DNA from: Quercus robur
Taxonomy: Eukaryota > Streptophyta > Magnoliopsida > Fagales > Fagaceae
Direction of reading: 5' to 3'
Length of the DNA stretch: 64,000 nucleotides
Assembly: GCF_932294415.1 (NCBI RefSeq)
Contig: NC_065536.1
Location: forward strand, 45,791,854 to 45,855,853
Of this stretch, positions 43,799 through 57,880 are shown piece by piece; position 1 is the stretch's first letter; every line of letters starts with the position of its first letter. The translations under genes and the position numbers were made by a program. The notes beneath the pieces were generated by a model. That model was not told where the DNA came from and searched no databases. It saw only the letters and a list, made by a program, of their open reading frames with translations.

Positions 43799-46700
43799 AT
43801 GCATTTCGCAAAGCTCGACGACTCTCCTATGTTTCGCAAGCAGGTAATCTCTATGCATGTTCAGCTTAATCGCCTTGAACTGTATAGTTGATAAAGAGAA
43901 AAATTTCAATGCTCTGTTTGGTTGCTGGGAAAAATTAGGGAAAGAAACTAAACTTTAGGAGATTTTCAAAAAAAAAAAACTTAATTGACGGTTGGTTGAG
44001 CTGGCATCTCTTATTTTTCTCGGTGTTTTTTTAGTTAATTAGTTATTTATATTTTGTGTTAGCCTTAAAAGTTTAGATTTAAGGAAAGTTTATTTAGTGA
44101 GCAGATATGAGTGTATGAGAATTATTGTCACTGTCTATTATAGTTTCTAACTTGTTGGACAGTTTATGAAAAATTAGATTTTCACTTTTTTATTTATTTA
44201 TTTTTTTCAGTTAATAAATACTTTAATGCTAACTTGTTTGTTTAGGATGACACTGGTACTTGTTTGAAGCTAAGAGTCTGTGTTTGAGTCATACAAATCG
44301 ATTGGGTTTTGGGACTGACTTATGTGTTAAGTGGGTCTTAGAAACCTCGGTGCCATCTTTAGGGGTTTGTATTGATGCACATTAGAAGTCTGCTCATGAG
44401 CATGAGCATAAACTACTTAGCCTTACTAGGGTGAATGCCCCTGAATTACCAGGAAATTGGTTCTGGCGGGTAGGGTCAGTTGCTGTAGGTTTTACTTGCT
44501 AGAAGCGAGTCCAATGGGCTACTTTTATTAAAAAAGAAAAAGAAAAACAAAATTGTTGCACACTAGAAGTTCATTGCTAAGACGCCAAATTGGTAATTAA
44601 ATGTCCCTGTTGAAATGATATCTGCCTATGGATAACATATGTATCTGCTGATTTGCTTTTTTCTGTGGTTGAAAGTTGGTGTGTTTCAATGCTATTGTAC
44701 TCATGTTTGATAAGCTGCTTTGAATTATTGTGGCTTATTGATGAGTTCTTGGTAAACAGATACAAAGCTTGGAGGAAAGTGCTGAATCATTAAGGGAGAG
44801 AAGTCTGAGGTTTTACAAAGGATGTCGGAAATACACGTATGTCTACGCTTATGCGTTTCTAAGTTATTCCTTGACTATTAAATTCAAGATCTAATTCCAC
44901 TCTGTGGAAAGTTCTGAGTATATAATTTGTAGCTATTACTGGTGTTTTTAATTACATTGTTGACAACGTAAATTAGAATTAAAACATTGATTTCATTTGG
45001 CACCACGAAAAAGAAGTAAAGCCATTTTTCCAATGACCACTCCTGGTGTTTATTGCTGCACCAAGTTAGTCTTTGTGGGGGATTCTAATTGCATGCGTTT
45101 TTCCTCTCACAGTGAAGGACTTGGCGAGGGGTATGATGGAGACATAGCATTTGCAAGTGCACTAGAAACTTTTGGTGGAGGACATAATGATCCCATTAGC
45201 GTGGCTTTTGGAGGTATGTCAATTGTTATGCTGGAAGTTATTTTATCTATGCTTCTTTGTGTCATTGGAGATTTTTAAGCATCTATTATCTCCTTTTTAT
45301 TGTTCTACTGTTAATTACCTAGTATTATGTTTGTCAAACTTAACTTTTTGGGGTGTCCTAATTACTTATTTATTCCCATTTACAATGTTTGGATTTTAAA
45401 CTTTATGACTGGGATATTCCTGGTATTAATGGCTTTCAAAATGCAGATAGTTTTCACTGAAATTTTTTTTATTGAGTTTCTACCTACTTCTACAGGCCCT
45501 GTTATGACCAAATTTACCATTGCCTTGAGAGAAATTGGAACATACAAGGAAGTTCTTCGGTCCCAGGTGAAAAATTTTGATTTATTATTTTCAGAACTTG
45601 TAATTCTTTTTTTTTTGGGTTGCTTTATCCTAATGGTTTCTTCTTAAATCAAGCTAGTCTTGCTATGACTGCCATTGTGAGATTATGAATTGAATACTTT
45701 TTTTTTAAGAAACTTTAATACTAGCTCCTGCACGTGCTTCTTGATTATATTTCCAACTGGTCTGGCTCGCAGTGAACTAAATTTTAATCCTATCTCCTCA
45801 ATAAATATGAGCAATCTGGGAGAACTATTCCCCCCCCCCCCCCCCTCCCCCCCAACAATTTCATCTTATTTTTTGTTTCTCCTTCAATAGATTATTTGTT
45901 GCATATTATTTTGGTTAGTGACAGGCTGTAATCTTGTTCACTTATTTTGTTTATTTTCCCCCCCTCAGGTTGAGCATATGCTAAACGACAGATTACTGCA
46001 GTTTGTCAATATTGATTTGCATGAGGTTAAGGTACTGTGAATTGCTTCATTTTTATTGCATGTTATTAATAACCCTTTATGAACTATCGATTGGATATGG
46101 TTTTAGGTACAACAACAGAAGCTTTGGTGTTTAAAACTTTAAATGCAATCTTATTTTACTTATAGATTAATTCTTATTATAAGGGCCTTGATCTATCCAT
46201 TGCCTCCATCACTTATGGCATGAGTATTAGTGTTGTCACATCTACATGATTGTTGGCCACTTGGATAGCATTTTTCTCTCCTTTCTAGGAGGTGGGAGGT
46301 ATATTGTCTCCCACTGGCGAGGATGAAGAGATTTTATCTTCCTTACATTTTTCTTCCATAAAATAGTGGACATCACTAAAGCTGGCTTGAAAATTTAGAG
46401 TTAATTCTATTCATTTATGAATAATCTTGAATGCAAGGGAAGCTGTTTAGTTATGCTGCGCACTTTATAGATACACGTGCACATATCCACACTTGAAAAT
46501 CTTTGGGTCTTACTTCACTTGGGAAGCCTGCGGTCCATGCTATATATATATATATATATATATTGGTGAAGGTTATCCTAGATGGTAAGGTTGTAACAGC
46601 TTTAAAGGATGCATTTTTGGTGTATATATGCACAAACATATAGTATATGTGAACAAGGTAGTCAAAGGCGAAAGGCGACCTTAAGGCACCAAGGCCTTGT

Positions 46701-49700
46701 ATCGCCCGAGGCGTGAGGCGACAAAAAGGCGCTAGCCCGAGTAAAGCGAGGCGCCAAATTCTTAATATATTTATTATACATATAGAACTTAAATCATATG
46801 TACCTAGTGCATTATAATATTATAATGAAGTGTTTTTCAATGTGTAGCATGAAGAAATTAGGTCTATCAAATTATTTCAATATAGGATTAACATGGTTTA
46901 GGCTCTATTAGTTAGTTCTAACAATACGTTTTACAATAAGCTTCTATATAACAATAAGTCTTACAAAACAAATTTGTAAATTAATTTAACTAACAATAGG
47001 TTTTATTACATGCCTTTTGAAATTAATAGTCTAAAAATAGGTTTCACAACAAACATCTATAAAAAAAAAATTAAATAAAAAAAAAAACTTGAGGCTCTCG
47101 CCTTAGCGCCTTTTTCATGGCTTAAGGCACTCGCCTAGGCTCTAAAGGCGAGCGCCTCACTAAAGGCGTCTCGCCTTAGAGCCTTTGAAGCGCCTTAGTG
47201 GCGCCTCGCCTCGCCCGGGCGCCTAGGCGAGTGCCCGGCTCGCCTTTGACTACACTGTATGTGAATTCTGATTACATGTGCCTCTTATCATCTTGAGATG
47301 TCCTGAGTGTGACAGTTGTATCAAACAGAGAATCTTTGCATTGCTTTTGATATTTACTGTTACAAAACAGTTTTAAGGGATCTTCTCTTAGTGCAGGAAG
47401 CACGGAAGCGTTTTGACAAGGCTAGTATTACTTATGACCAGGTGCGTCCCTTGTTTGAAATTCTTAGTAATTTTGTTGCTTCTACCTGATGCCATTTGCA
47501 TGCATCTCAGGAAAAGCTTGTCATGTTATCCATTCCTTTAATAGAACTATATATTTTCATGTAGCATAAGGTTGGCTAAAAGTGATTCCTAATTATTATC
47601 TGCCTCAACCCTTGCAGCATTGCTTTTTCATTATCTATTTGTCTTCTAAAGAATGAAACTTATAAGTTGTGGTTTGCAATTATCTTTTTTCAATTTCATT
47701 CTTGTATCTCGGATTTGCAGCAGCTTGCCTAAAGTTCTCACATACTGATGAATGAATCTGGATTGTGTGTATTGATTCAGCTACAAAAGCCTAAAACAGC
47801 TGTCTTCTTTCAATTATCTGACCATGGTTTTGGATATTTTATGGCTGTTTTGAGATGAATAACCTATGTAGAACTGATATGGAAGTAATGTTTACTATGT
47901 TATAATGCTTGTAATGCTACAGGCTCGTGAAAAGTTTCTGTCGTTGAGAAAAGGCACAAAGAGTGATGTCGCAATTCTTTTGGAGGAGGTATCATGCAGT
48001 ATTAATTCTTAATTTTCTAATCTGCATATTCGTATCTGTAGAATTGTCATAGTACTGGAAAGCTTGTATTCTTTAAATTCTAATATAGTTTGGAGGGATT
48101 CCAGGAGCTTCATAATGCAAGGTCTACATTTGAGCAAGCTCGCTTCAATTTGGTAAGTAAATTTGATGGTCATCTTGTTCTACCAAAAAATGAATCTTTC
48201 CATGACCTTTAAAATTCAACTACTTGCTGATGTGATAGTGACACCTAGGTTTTTTTAATTTTGGTTTCTGTATCCAGGTAACTGCTCTTTCTACTGTTGA
48301 AGCGAAAAAGAGGTTTGAATTTTTGGAAGCAGTCAGTGGGACCATGGATGCACATCTTCGTTACTTCAAACAGGTAGATCATGGATCACATAGCAGGGAA
48401 TTTCTGCCCTTTTCATATGTGATGACAGATCTGTGCTTATCTTTAATTTTTTCTTTTGTGGCTACATGTAGGGGTATGAGTTGTTGCACCAAATGGAGCC
48501 ATACATTAATCAGGTTTGTTATTTGCTTTTGGAAGCAAATGTGTTAATATCAGTCTTGTTGTCTATTACAATATTCTGATTTGGTTATTTTTTCTAAGTT
48601 GTGCTTTAATAACTTATTTTTCTTGGATTTGAAAGTACATCTTTAATATATAGCTACTGCTGTATTAGCAAAATGGAATAATCATTTTTAGGAATCGCCT
48701 GTCAAAAATAAAAGAAAACTTATGTTGTTGAAGTGGAGATTGTTGATGTACCAGGCCTGTGTGAATATGGCTCTAGGAGGTGCAGAATGGGTAGGAAAAT
48801 TTTATGTGGCCAACCCAAAATAGTGGGGAATGGACTGGGGTTGAATTTGAGAGAATTCTTACATTTCTCATCTTAAATATTGTCTAGTTGTAGTTTATTA
48901 TTGAAATTCCTGATTAAATGTTGTTTTGCAGGTCTTGACTTATGCGCAACAGTCAAGAGAAAGGTCTAACTATGAGCAGGCAGCTCTTAGTGAAAAGATG
49001 CAAGAGTACAAGAGACAGGTGGATCGCGAGAGTAAGTGGTCTTCCAATGGTACAAATGGATCTCCTAATGGAGATGGTATACAAGCCATTGGTAGAAGTT
49101 CACACAAGATGATTGAGGCAGTTATGCAGTCTGCTGCAAAGGGAAAGGTTTATATTTATTCATATATCAAGAAACTCTTATCTATTAGACTTTTTTTTTT
49201 TTTTTCAAATTACATTTTTGCATCTTTGTAGTTTTCTCTTTTTACATGTAATCCTATAAGAAATATCTCAGGTTCAAACCATTCGACAAGGTTATCTCTC
49301 AAAGCGGTCCTCAAACTTAAGGGGTGACTGGAAAAGAAGATTTTTTGTTCTTGATAGCCGGGGAATGCTGTATTACTATCGCAAGCAGTGCAGCAAATCA
49401 TCTGTAAGTATTTTGTTTATAATATAATTTGGGCTGCATAGGGGTTGAAGTCAGTGCTTGACACCAACTTTTACCTTCCATGATATCTTCAAGGGCTCTG
49501 GCAGTCAACTTTCTGGTCAGAGGAATAGTTCTGAGCTGGGTTCTGGACTGCTGAGTCGGTGGCTTTCTAATCATTATCATGGTGGAGTACACGATGAGAA
49601 ATCTGTTGCTCATCACACAGTGAACCTGCTTACATCGACAATCAAAGTTGATGCTGACCAGTCAGATCTGAGGTTTTGCTTCAGGATTATTTCACCAACA

Positions 49701-52700
49701 AAGAACTACACTTTGCAGGTTTGGGTTGAGGGGTAGCATGTCCTTGTGGCTTTTTTAGGTTTTCTTTTATAGACTTTATAATCTCAGAAACAAACTTTTT
49801 GCTGGATGATTCTGCCAAAAGGATGAACTGTTGACGGTTTATGTTTGGTAAAAGATCCTCAATAACAATTATTTGTGCTTGTCAGTGCAGGCAGAGAGTG
49901 CACTGGATCAAATGGATTGGATTGAAAAGATCACTGGGGTTATAGCATCATTACTTAGTTCTCAAGCTCCTGAGAGGGTAATTTTTGATAATTTTTTTTT
50001 TAATGATTGAGGCTAATTATGTTTATCATTGTTTTGATGATGGAAGTCCCACTACATTTCAGTGTCTGCCAGCTAGTCCCATGGGAAGCAGTCATCATCG
50101 GTCTGCGAGTGAGAGTAGTTCATTTGAAAGTTCTGATTTTGATCACGCTGCAGCTGAAGACTATACATCTGAGAGGAGCCTTACTACCGCACATCTTGAA
50201 CGCCAAATAAGACACATGCAACCACAACGTTCCTGTGTAAAAAGTGAGAAGCCAATTGAGGTATTGCGAAGAGTATGTGGAAATGATAAATGTGCTGATT
50301 GTGGTGCTCCTGAACCAGACTGGGCATCATTAAATCTTGGTGTTCTTGTTTGTATTGAATGTTCTGGTGTTCACAGAAATCTTGGGGTACACATATCAAA
50401 GGTAAATTGTATAAGCTTGACTACATGTCCTTTTTATGTGTTCTCTCTATCGGCCATGCTTGTGTTCTTGGACAAGCATTGTTCTACTGGCCAAAATTGT
50501 TCTCTTTGTAAACTGTGTATAAGGGTGCTCAATGATAAACATACCCGTAAAAATATAAATGAATTAAAAGTTATTTCAGATATCATTAAATTTTTATAGA
50601 TAAATTTCTATGCAAGAGTTATAGTGAACAGAATTGGATGATCCTAAAAATAAATTTGTGGCATGCTGGTTCATCTATTTTTTATTTATTTATGCCAACT
50701 AAAGTATGTTATAAGGAGCTTTGATGGAGTGGACAGCCTATTGCATGTGGAAATCCAGGACTTTATAGTATTGTTTTATTGCAGAAATTGCATGTAGGAT
50801 TGGGGCTCACACAGAATACTAATGTGCTTGTCCAAAACTAATAGTCTGGCTTCTTTTGTCATATTATTCTCGAAAGTTATGGAGCATTATAAAATTTAGA
50901 TACAGGGCCCATAGAATTACAGTTTCTGAACTTGGTTTATCATGCTTCCATGATATATATCAAGCCTTGATTGCAACTACTTGGGCCATAATTTATATTG
51001 CCTGTCACTAGAGAACAGGCTTGCTCTATTCATTACCTCCCTATCATTTTTTCTCTTACCATCTCCTTCCCTCCTTCAGCCCCTCCAAACATTGTGTTAG
51101 TTTTCTTAGTTTTCTATATTTCTTGTTTTTTTTACTTTGCATTGATGGGCTCAAGATTCCTAGGAGTTATATCTTAGGATTTTGTTTGGCTTCATGTCGT
51201 ATTTTATTCTAATGATATTAGTAAGGAGAATTAATATTATAAAATTAACTTTTGAATTATTGTGGGAAGTATGAACTGTTCAATAGAAGAATAATTCTTC
51301 TTCCAACTGGAAAACTTTCTGGCCTTCAAATCTGCAATTGTAGAAATCTGTATTAATGCGATAACACAGGCATGCATTATCCCACATTTGGGTAAATGGA
51401 GCATTAAAGAGAAAATTGAGTATGTCATTTGGCAGGAATTCTAAAGTCTTATTTATTTATTTATTTGAATGGTTTCCATGATTAATATCTTTTGTTTACA
51501 GTTGGGTAAGTTTTCATTTGGGTCGTGATGCTTGTTCGGTATGCTCATTTGGAGCACCTTTTGTTCTTGTGTTGACTGCTATTGCAGGTGAGGTCTCTTA
51601 CACTGGATGTCAAAGTGTGGGATCCTTCTGTTATAAGTTTGTTTCAGTCCCTGGGTAATACCTTTGCCAACTCAGTCTGGGAGGAACTATTGCAATCTAG
51701 AAATGCCTTTCAGGTTGATCTTGTCTCCACAAGGTAAAAAATCTCCATAATGATTGAAACGTGATTTTCTTCAACCTCACAGAAATTTGTTAATGTTTTT
51801 TTACTAGTTGTAGCTAACATTCACATTATTTCTGTTGGTGAAGTTTGTACAAATCCGATAAACCGCAGCTGTTTTTTCTCAGTAAACCTAGTCATGCTGA
51901 TTCTATATCAGTGAAAGAAAAGTTCATCCATGCAAAGGTGTGACAATGTATCCTATTATGGACTTTTTGTTTAAAGTCATTCTCTTCCACCCAAAGATAG
52001 TTGCATGTGGTTGTGGCTTAATGTATATGATGAAATATGTGCAATAATGGTGAATTATTTTCCCATGAAAGTCAAATAATTACGTCTTAAGTGTATTTTG
52101 TTACTGATAATATTTGCATAGACTGTGTGCATGCCTAGATGTAAGTTTTTTTATCTATCATGGAATTCTTTATAGGGAAAATTACATTTTAAACTCTACG
52201 GTTTAGAGGGTGTAACAAATTAAACTTTTTAGTTTCAAAAGTAACAAATTAAACCTTGGGCCATTAAGTGGAATGGCATTCTGTTTGGGGTTCAGTATCA
52301 GCTGTGGGTTTGATTTATTACTTTTTGAAACCTCAGGGTTTAATTTGTTTCTTTTGAAACTACACTTTGATTTGTTACACCCCTAAATTATAGGGGTTAA
52401 AATAAAATTTTATTTATGTTTAGATTTAAAAGGATTACTGGTTAGTTTTTAAGCCATCAGCTCCAACCAATTGTTAATCTCATAGAACTGGAAAGATAAG
52501 AAAATAGTCAGATGCTTGATTCACTTTTAAGATGTTAATAAGAGTAGTATAACACTATGGTTCAGCTTGTATTTTTGGTTTCTACTTGATGATTTGTTTG
52601 AGATGAAATCATCCAAAATAAGTGCTGTAGATGTTTCAGAATTGCATAACTAATTCTGTCTCTTGATTCCATATAATCCAGGTAAGGTTCATCTGAGTTA

Positions 52701-53047
52701 TTTAGTAGTTCAATGAATCAAGGACCTGACTACTTGTGACTTCTTTTTGTGGGTGGGTGGGGTGAGAGAGAGAGTTGAGCAACAACAGGGATTCAATTAG
52801 ACTATTTGGGTTCTGTACTGATGCCTCTGAAGGTTATTGATGTTTTTCTATTGGAAGGGTTTGTTTGGACAGGCATACTAATGGACCAGTGTGGGATTCT
52901 TCTCTATGTATAATGTGGACTATTTGGAGGGAAAGGAACAATAGGACCTTAATTGTGTTGAGTCACACTTCAGCTTTGATCTTTTTCTTGAGATCATTGT
53001 ATGAGTGATGCTTGCTTTGGTCTGCATCCAGTTTTATTTTTTCTTTT

Positions 53048-53087
<40 letters not shown>

Positions 53088-54568
53088 CAGATTTTATACC
53101 CAAGATTAATTTTAAATGTATCCTTTTGGTGAACCTTTTATATACATTCTATGTACTTAAGGCATCTCCTCTTTTTTAAACATTTTTTTTTATTTACTTA
53201 TAAAAAGGGGGGAGTGGATTAGATTTTTCTCACTCTCTAGACAAAGTATAGAGTATAGATAATCAACTAGAGCAATCCTTCCTAAATAGGGCCAAAACAG
53301 GGGGGAAAGAGAGAGAGAGAAAAGGGGGGGGGGGGGGGTGGGGGGGTTGGGACACCTCAGCCTGAGAAGTGATAACCCAGACAAAAGAAATTCAAAATAC
53401 ATATTGCATGCTGTTCTTTTATCTGAAAATCTCCCATCAGTCTCCAAGATGCAATATTGATATTGAAAATTCTCAAACGTATCCATTTGTTTGGTTACTA
53501 ATCTCAGTTTCCATATGCTACTTGCTAAGTGTTTTTTTTTTTTTTTTTAATTTTTAATTTTATAAAATAATTCTTATTATTATTATTTTAATGTAAACAA
53601 TGGCGCTACTTGCCAAGTTTTTCAGACTGCTGTGGAAATGTTGAAGTGACATGTTTTCTTTTGATCACAGTATGCAGAAAAGCTTTTTGTTCGGAGGCCA
53701 AAAGACAACCAATATCCTCATTTAGTGGCACAACAAATATGGGAGGGTGTGCGTGCTAATGACAAGAAAGCTGTATACCGTCACATTGTTAATTCTGAAG
53801 CAGATGTGAATGCTGTATATGAGCAAACATCTTGTGGATCTTCCTTAACCCTTGCCAAAGTAATGCTATTGCATGAGCAGGCAGGCCTTGACCATAGCTC
53901 TAGCTGCTTAATGGGGGATTCATTGGAAAGGTCCTCTACTAGTTCTACAAACCTGGCTGGTACGTGTGAAGGCCATACCTTGGAGGATCTGGATGGGTGC
54001 ACACTGCTTCACCTCGCTTGTGAAACTGCAGACATAGGCATGATAGAACTCCTCCTACAGTATGGTGCAAATATAAATGCAACTGATTCAAGAAGTCAAA
54101 CGCCACTCCACCGTTGCATTCTCAGAGGCAGAAATGCATATGTGAAATTGCTTCTAACAAGGTAACTTTATGATATTTGCTTTTAGGTTTTTTTTTTTTT
54201 TTTTGGGTGTGGGGGTGGGGTGTGATGTTGGTGGCTTAATAATCCATGCTACATCTTGGTTATAGTTGCAGTTTACTTTTTACAGGTTTTCTTAGATTCC
54301 CAATCTTTCTAAATTTGAATTTATGAATGGATGTTATTCATTTAGCTCATATGCATCTGATTCCATTTAGGGATTTTTCATTTCATTTTATTGTTTTAAC
54401 TATTTTTCCACTATTAATAAAATGAAACTGAAGGGTTTCCAATGCATTTGTAGGGGAGCAGATCCACGAGCTGTAAATGTGGAAGGTAAAAACCCTTATG
54501 AGGTAGCATTAGAGTCAAACTTTGACGATAATGAGATCCTTACTTTATTAGCAGACTCAAATGGATAA
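43799..54568 (+). CDS. AGD3: ArfGAP with BAR, PH and ankyrin repeats (AGD3/VAN3/SCARFACE-like), 19 coding exons
   Basis: GTPase-activating protein for ARF GTPases; Arabidopsis VAN3/SFC acts at trans-Golgi/plasma-membrane vesicles in auxin transport and vein patterning. Exons: 43799-43843, 44760-44836, 45113-45213, 45496-45566, 45969-46031, 47397-47441, 47923-47988, 48105-48152, 48278-48373, 48472-48513, 48932-49147, 49272-49403, 49494-49718, 49891-49977, 50063-50401, 51588-51733, 51844-51937, 53671-54161, 54454-54568. All junctions are GT-AG and in phase, giving 2,499 nt or 832 aa. It starts [18 protein letters not shown] about 1-230; PH about 295-430 ([20 protein letters not shown]); ArfGAP from about 500 with zinc cysteines 515, 518, 535 and 538 (CX2CX16CX2C) and arginine-finger R543 in GVHRNLG; ankyrin repeats about 739-804. 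No lesion seen; full family length. AGD1 is the main alternative, but adjacency to CORYNE favours AGD3. Confidence 0.95.
46658..47253. mobile_element. MITE with GGCGA-rich ends in AGD3 intron 5
   Basis: Left end GTAGTCAAAGGCGAAAGGCG and right end CGAGTGCCCGGCTCGCCTTTGACTAC form terminal inverted repeats with GC-rich subterminal GGCGC/GCGCC repeats around an AT-rich, non-coding core. It lies wholly within the intron between exons 5 and 6 and accounts for nearly half its length. No clean target duplication found. Confidence 0.7.
52174..52416. mobile_element. Fold-back MITE in AGD3 intron 17
   Basis: The left arm (AAATTACATTTTAAACTCTA, GGTGTAACAAATTAAAC, AGTTTCAAAAGTAACAAATT) pairs with the reverse complement of the right arm (AATTTGTTTCTTTTGAAACT, TTTGTTACACCCCTAAATTA). 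About 240 bp, no coding capacity. The same intron also holds a (TA)n tract at 53,052-53,082 and a G tract near 53,324-53,346. Confidence 0.65.
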
Positions 54569-55137
54569 AATTCTCAAACAAGAAATACTGAAGGCCAAAA
54601 ATACATTGAAGCTGGGTAGTCTAAGAGAAATATATGGTGGTATTGCATTTTGTATAATAATATTTCATAAATTTGATAGCTGGTTATCCATTGAAGAAAA
54701 TGTCACTTGTGTTTTTTGAGGATTTAGAGGAGTGGTAGGTTGGTGTGCCTGCCCCATGGGCATATGTTTAAAATCAGTCCCCGGGTTTGTAATTTAAGAT
54801 GGCGCCTTTGGTCTGAGTCAAGTCAAGAGCACCAGTAGCTCTCAGCCGAGGGCTTTGTAATGTCATGTTTTTGTTTATTAAGTTTGTTTGCTTCCTTTTT
54901 GGTGAAGCTGTGTTGATTTGACTTACCAAAAAAGAAGCTATGATGATTTAGTTTAGTGCATTGTGTATTTGTACATTGGTTTCGATTAGTGAAAGCTTTG
55001 TTATTGCTGTAAGTCTTGGATCCAAATATTTTACTTTGTGCATAGGTCTTCGAAGTTGGTCAGCCTCTACACAAACGGCGTGTTGTATTAATGTAGACAA
55101 ATAGCAAAGTTCATTTTTATTGTCATGTTATGAACGA
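54569..55137 (+). other. 3' UTR and downstream flank of the AGD3-like gene
   Basis: AT-rich after the stop, with AATAATATTTCATAAA near 54,655-54,670 as possible poly(A) signals. No other gene seen. Confidence 0.5.
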
Positions 55138-55400
55138 ACTATGGGGATGTTTGGTTTGCTGTAACGTAATGAACATTACATCCATATTACCGTAATGTAA
55201 ATATTACGGTGTTTGGTTCATTTATTTGCATACTTCATTATGGTAATGTAAGATTACCAAAAATTTACATTGCCATAAATTATGGTAATGTCATTACTTT
55301 ATTAAATGGTGGTAATCTCATGTTACCTATTGATTGGAATGTAATAATTTATTCAATCGGAAAAATTGTCTATTCTAATCAATTTTAATTACAAAAATGT
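55138..55400. mobile_element. Possible MITE fragment
   Basis: Starts GGGGATGTTTGGTTTGC, a common terminus style of plant MITEs, and has many short palindromic GTAATGT/ACATTAC motifs that allow fold-back. The matching right end is not clear. Confidence 0.35.
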
Positions 55401-55527
55401 CCTAATTTGAAATTTCAAACCCTAAATTGCCCCCCTGTTCCTCTTGCCAAATTCAAACCCTTTCTCTCTAACCAAATTCAATCCTAGTTTGTTGCTCAAC
55501 TAGGCCCCCGTCGTCAACGTCAACTCT

Positions 55528-55647
55528 GACAAAATATTGGCGTGATCTTTGTATGGCTTTGACAAATGCTACTCCTTTACTAGGCTGGACAAAATATTGG
55601 CGTGATCTTTGTATGGCTTTGACAAATGCTACTCCTTTACTAGGCTG
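55528..55647. repeat. 60-bp perfect tandem duplication
   Basis: Positions 55,528-55,587 and 55,588-55,647 are identical head-to-tail copies starting GACAAAATATTGGCGTGATC. A (GCTTGT)n hexanucleotide follows at about 55,696-55,722. Open on the minus strand but without a recognised product. Confidence 0.9.
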
Positions 55648-55649
55648 GT

Positions 55650-57880
55650 CAAGAGCGCATTGAATCCAGTAGGAGATCTTGCCCTTCATCAAGTTGGGGC
55701 TTGTGCTTGTGCTTGTGCTTGTGTTTCTTCCCTTTGCACTCATGTCATCATTGTTGTCATCGTCATAAATCTAGTCAGAGTTGGGGTTCTAGCGAGTGGA
55801 GTGATGGCTAGGGTTAGAGCTTAAATTGAAAGAACTAGGGTTTCTTTGTTGTTGTTGTGGTGGTTTGAGAGATCACTTTTGGAGATCTAAGTGAGAAAGG
55901 TGTCCCTTTTTCTTCTTGTTTTGTTGCTGCATCATCATTGTTGAAGACCAAAGTTCACTTAGGATATCTTTTAAGTTTACAGGCGACCACTTTCTCTCAA
56001 CGGAAGACATCTCTATTGATACTCGGAGAAGCCCTTAGCGTAGGGGCAACTAGCGGGAACAATCCCACCCAAACACAAGGGTGAACACTACTGGTGGACA
56101 TGAAACTACCTAAGGGAGGACTACAACAATGGACTAATACAAAATAACACAACTTAATGAAAGGTAAACCAAAGGGGGACCCTGTAGGATCTAGCATAAC
56201 CAAACAATGAAAGGTAAGGATATTTGAAGGAAGAGGGACTCGCTAGAGTACTTCACTAGAGAAAGAAATGTCATTGGAAAGGTGTGGGGAAGATTAACGA
56301 CAAGATCTCTGAGATTTTGATAAAGGGGAAGAACTCTATAATTTTGGTGAAGGTTGATAAGAAAGAATGAAGTTTCAAACCAAAATCCCACTAAAAAATC
56401 TCTTGAAGGAGATCAACATTCACATTGTTTCACAAGCCCAATAAGAAAACTACACAACACAAAATATATGCTAAAACATCTCTTCACATGAATGGAATGG
56501 TTAAAAACACGAGGCAACGTGTAATTACAAAAACATCTTTGATGATTGGCATTTCGTAGCCTAACATATAAAGAAAAGAAAATTTTAACGAATGCCTTAA
56601 GGAAATATTTTTAAAAACTTTTTATGAGAAAAAAAAAATTACTATCTTGGAGCACATGGGCTTGTTCACAACTAAGAGTATGCCACATCCAAGTTTATGC
56701 CACTGATTGGTACACATTCCTGAAATCTCCACCCATCTCTTTGATCGGACGTGCTCTATGTCCCTAATTATGTGATATGGTTGGAATCACGGGACACGTT
56801 GTAAGTGTCCTATATATATGTTCATCCTTATGCATAAAATGTTACAAGAAAAAAAAAACACATATATTGAAAAACATTACCGCAATGAGAGCAGAATTAA
56901 ACATTAAAGTATCATTAGCTGACACCCCATTGATGTCAATTTTAAGCTATCTTGTGTTCTTTTTGTTTTTGTAGGTATTTCAAAGCCTGAATGAGATGCG
57001 CGGTCACTAATTTTGTTAATACACCCTTTTATCTATTTGTAGCCAGCTTCCGTTTGTGGCTATGGTGAATTGGTGATGAATAAACTTTGTACCTATTTTG
57101 TAGCTTAATAATTTTAGTTAAAAAAAAAAAAAAAAACCAGAAGTAGAGGAATGGGAATAATGAATGAGATAAGAGCAGGGAAGTTTGTAAAGCTCATTAT
57201 GAGATTGGTCGTTCATGGGTGTGGAAGTGGGACCCCTCACATAATGTGTGAAAACTGTGGAGAAGGTTAGGCAAGACAACCATGCCACGTGAGCCTCAAG
57301 GAAGATCCGTAGAGGTATAAAGGAAAACAGTAACACTGTAAAAAGCTCTACATTAACAATTTAACATTCCCTGGCTCAAATCAAAAGCCTCCACAAGTGC
57401 ACAAGTGTTGGCCTTTCACTTGTACCAAACCAAACACTAGAGTCTAGACTAGACCAGACTAACCCAGTGTTTGGTCCAAACACGACACGACGACGCGCAC
57501 AAAAAACATAAAAAAAAGAAAAAGAAAAAAGAGACTACTACTACATAAATTCTTTCAAATAGTTTTTATTTTTTAATAATTTTATTTATTTTTAGCAATG
57601 AAAGGGAAAAAGGAAAAGCAATTATTCGATGGAAAAAGAGAAAAACTTTACTAATCCCTGCGATAAGACAGTGGCATTTCTATAATCACAAAAAGCCACA
57701 TAGCACAAATTCCCGTGGTTCCAAACCAACGCTCCAGATCACTTTCTAAAACAAAGAAACGGCTAGGATTAACCACATATTCCTTGTTGCACACAGTTCG
57801 ATGTGCTTCTTTCGGCCTCGTGATAGAGACGCGAGGAATGCCTCCGCCAATGTGGCACATAGGACCCCACTTTGTACGAG
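55650..57880. other. Intergenic DNA between AGD3-like and CORYNE-like genes
   Basis: No recognised gene. It includes a moderately GC-rich stretch at 55,980-56,240 of unknown origin and AT-rich DNA beyond. Nothing else supportable. Confidence 0.5.

Noticed and set aside
44997..45647. Plus-strand open stretches inside the AGD3 gene (also 50,402-50,599)
   Set aside because: They are exon pieces read through into introns; the spliced model explains them.
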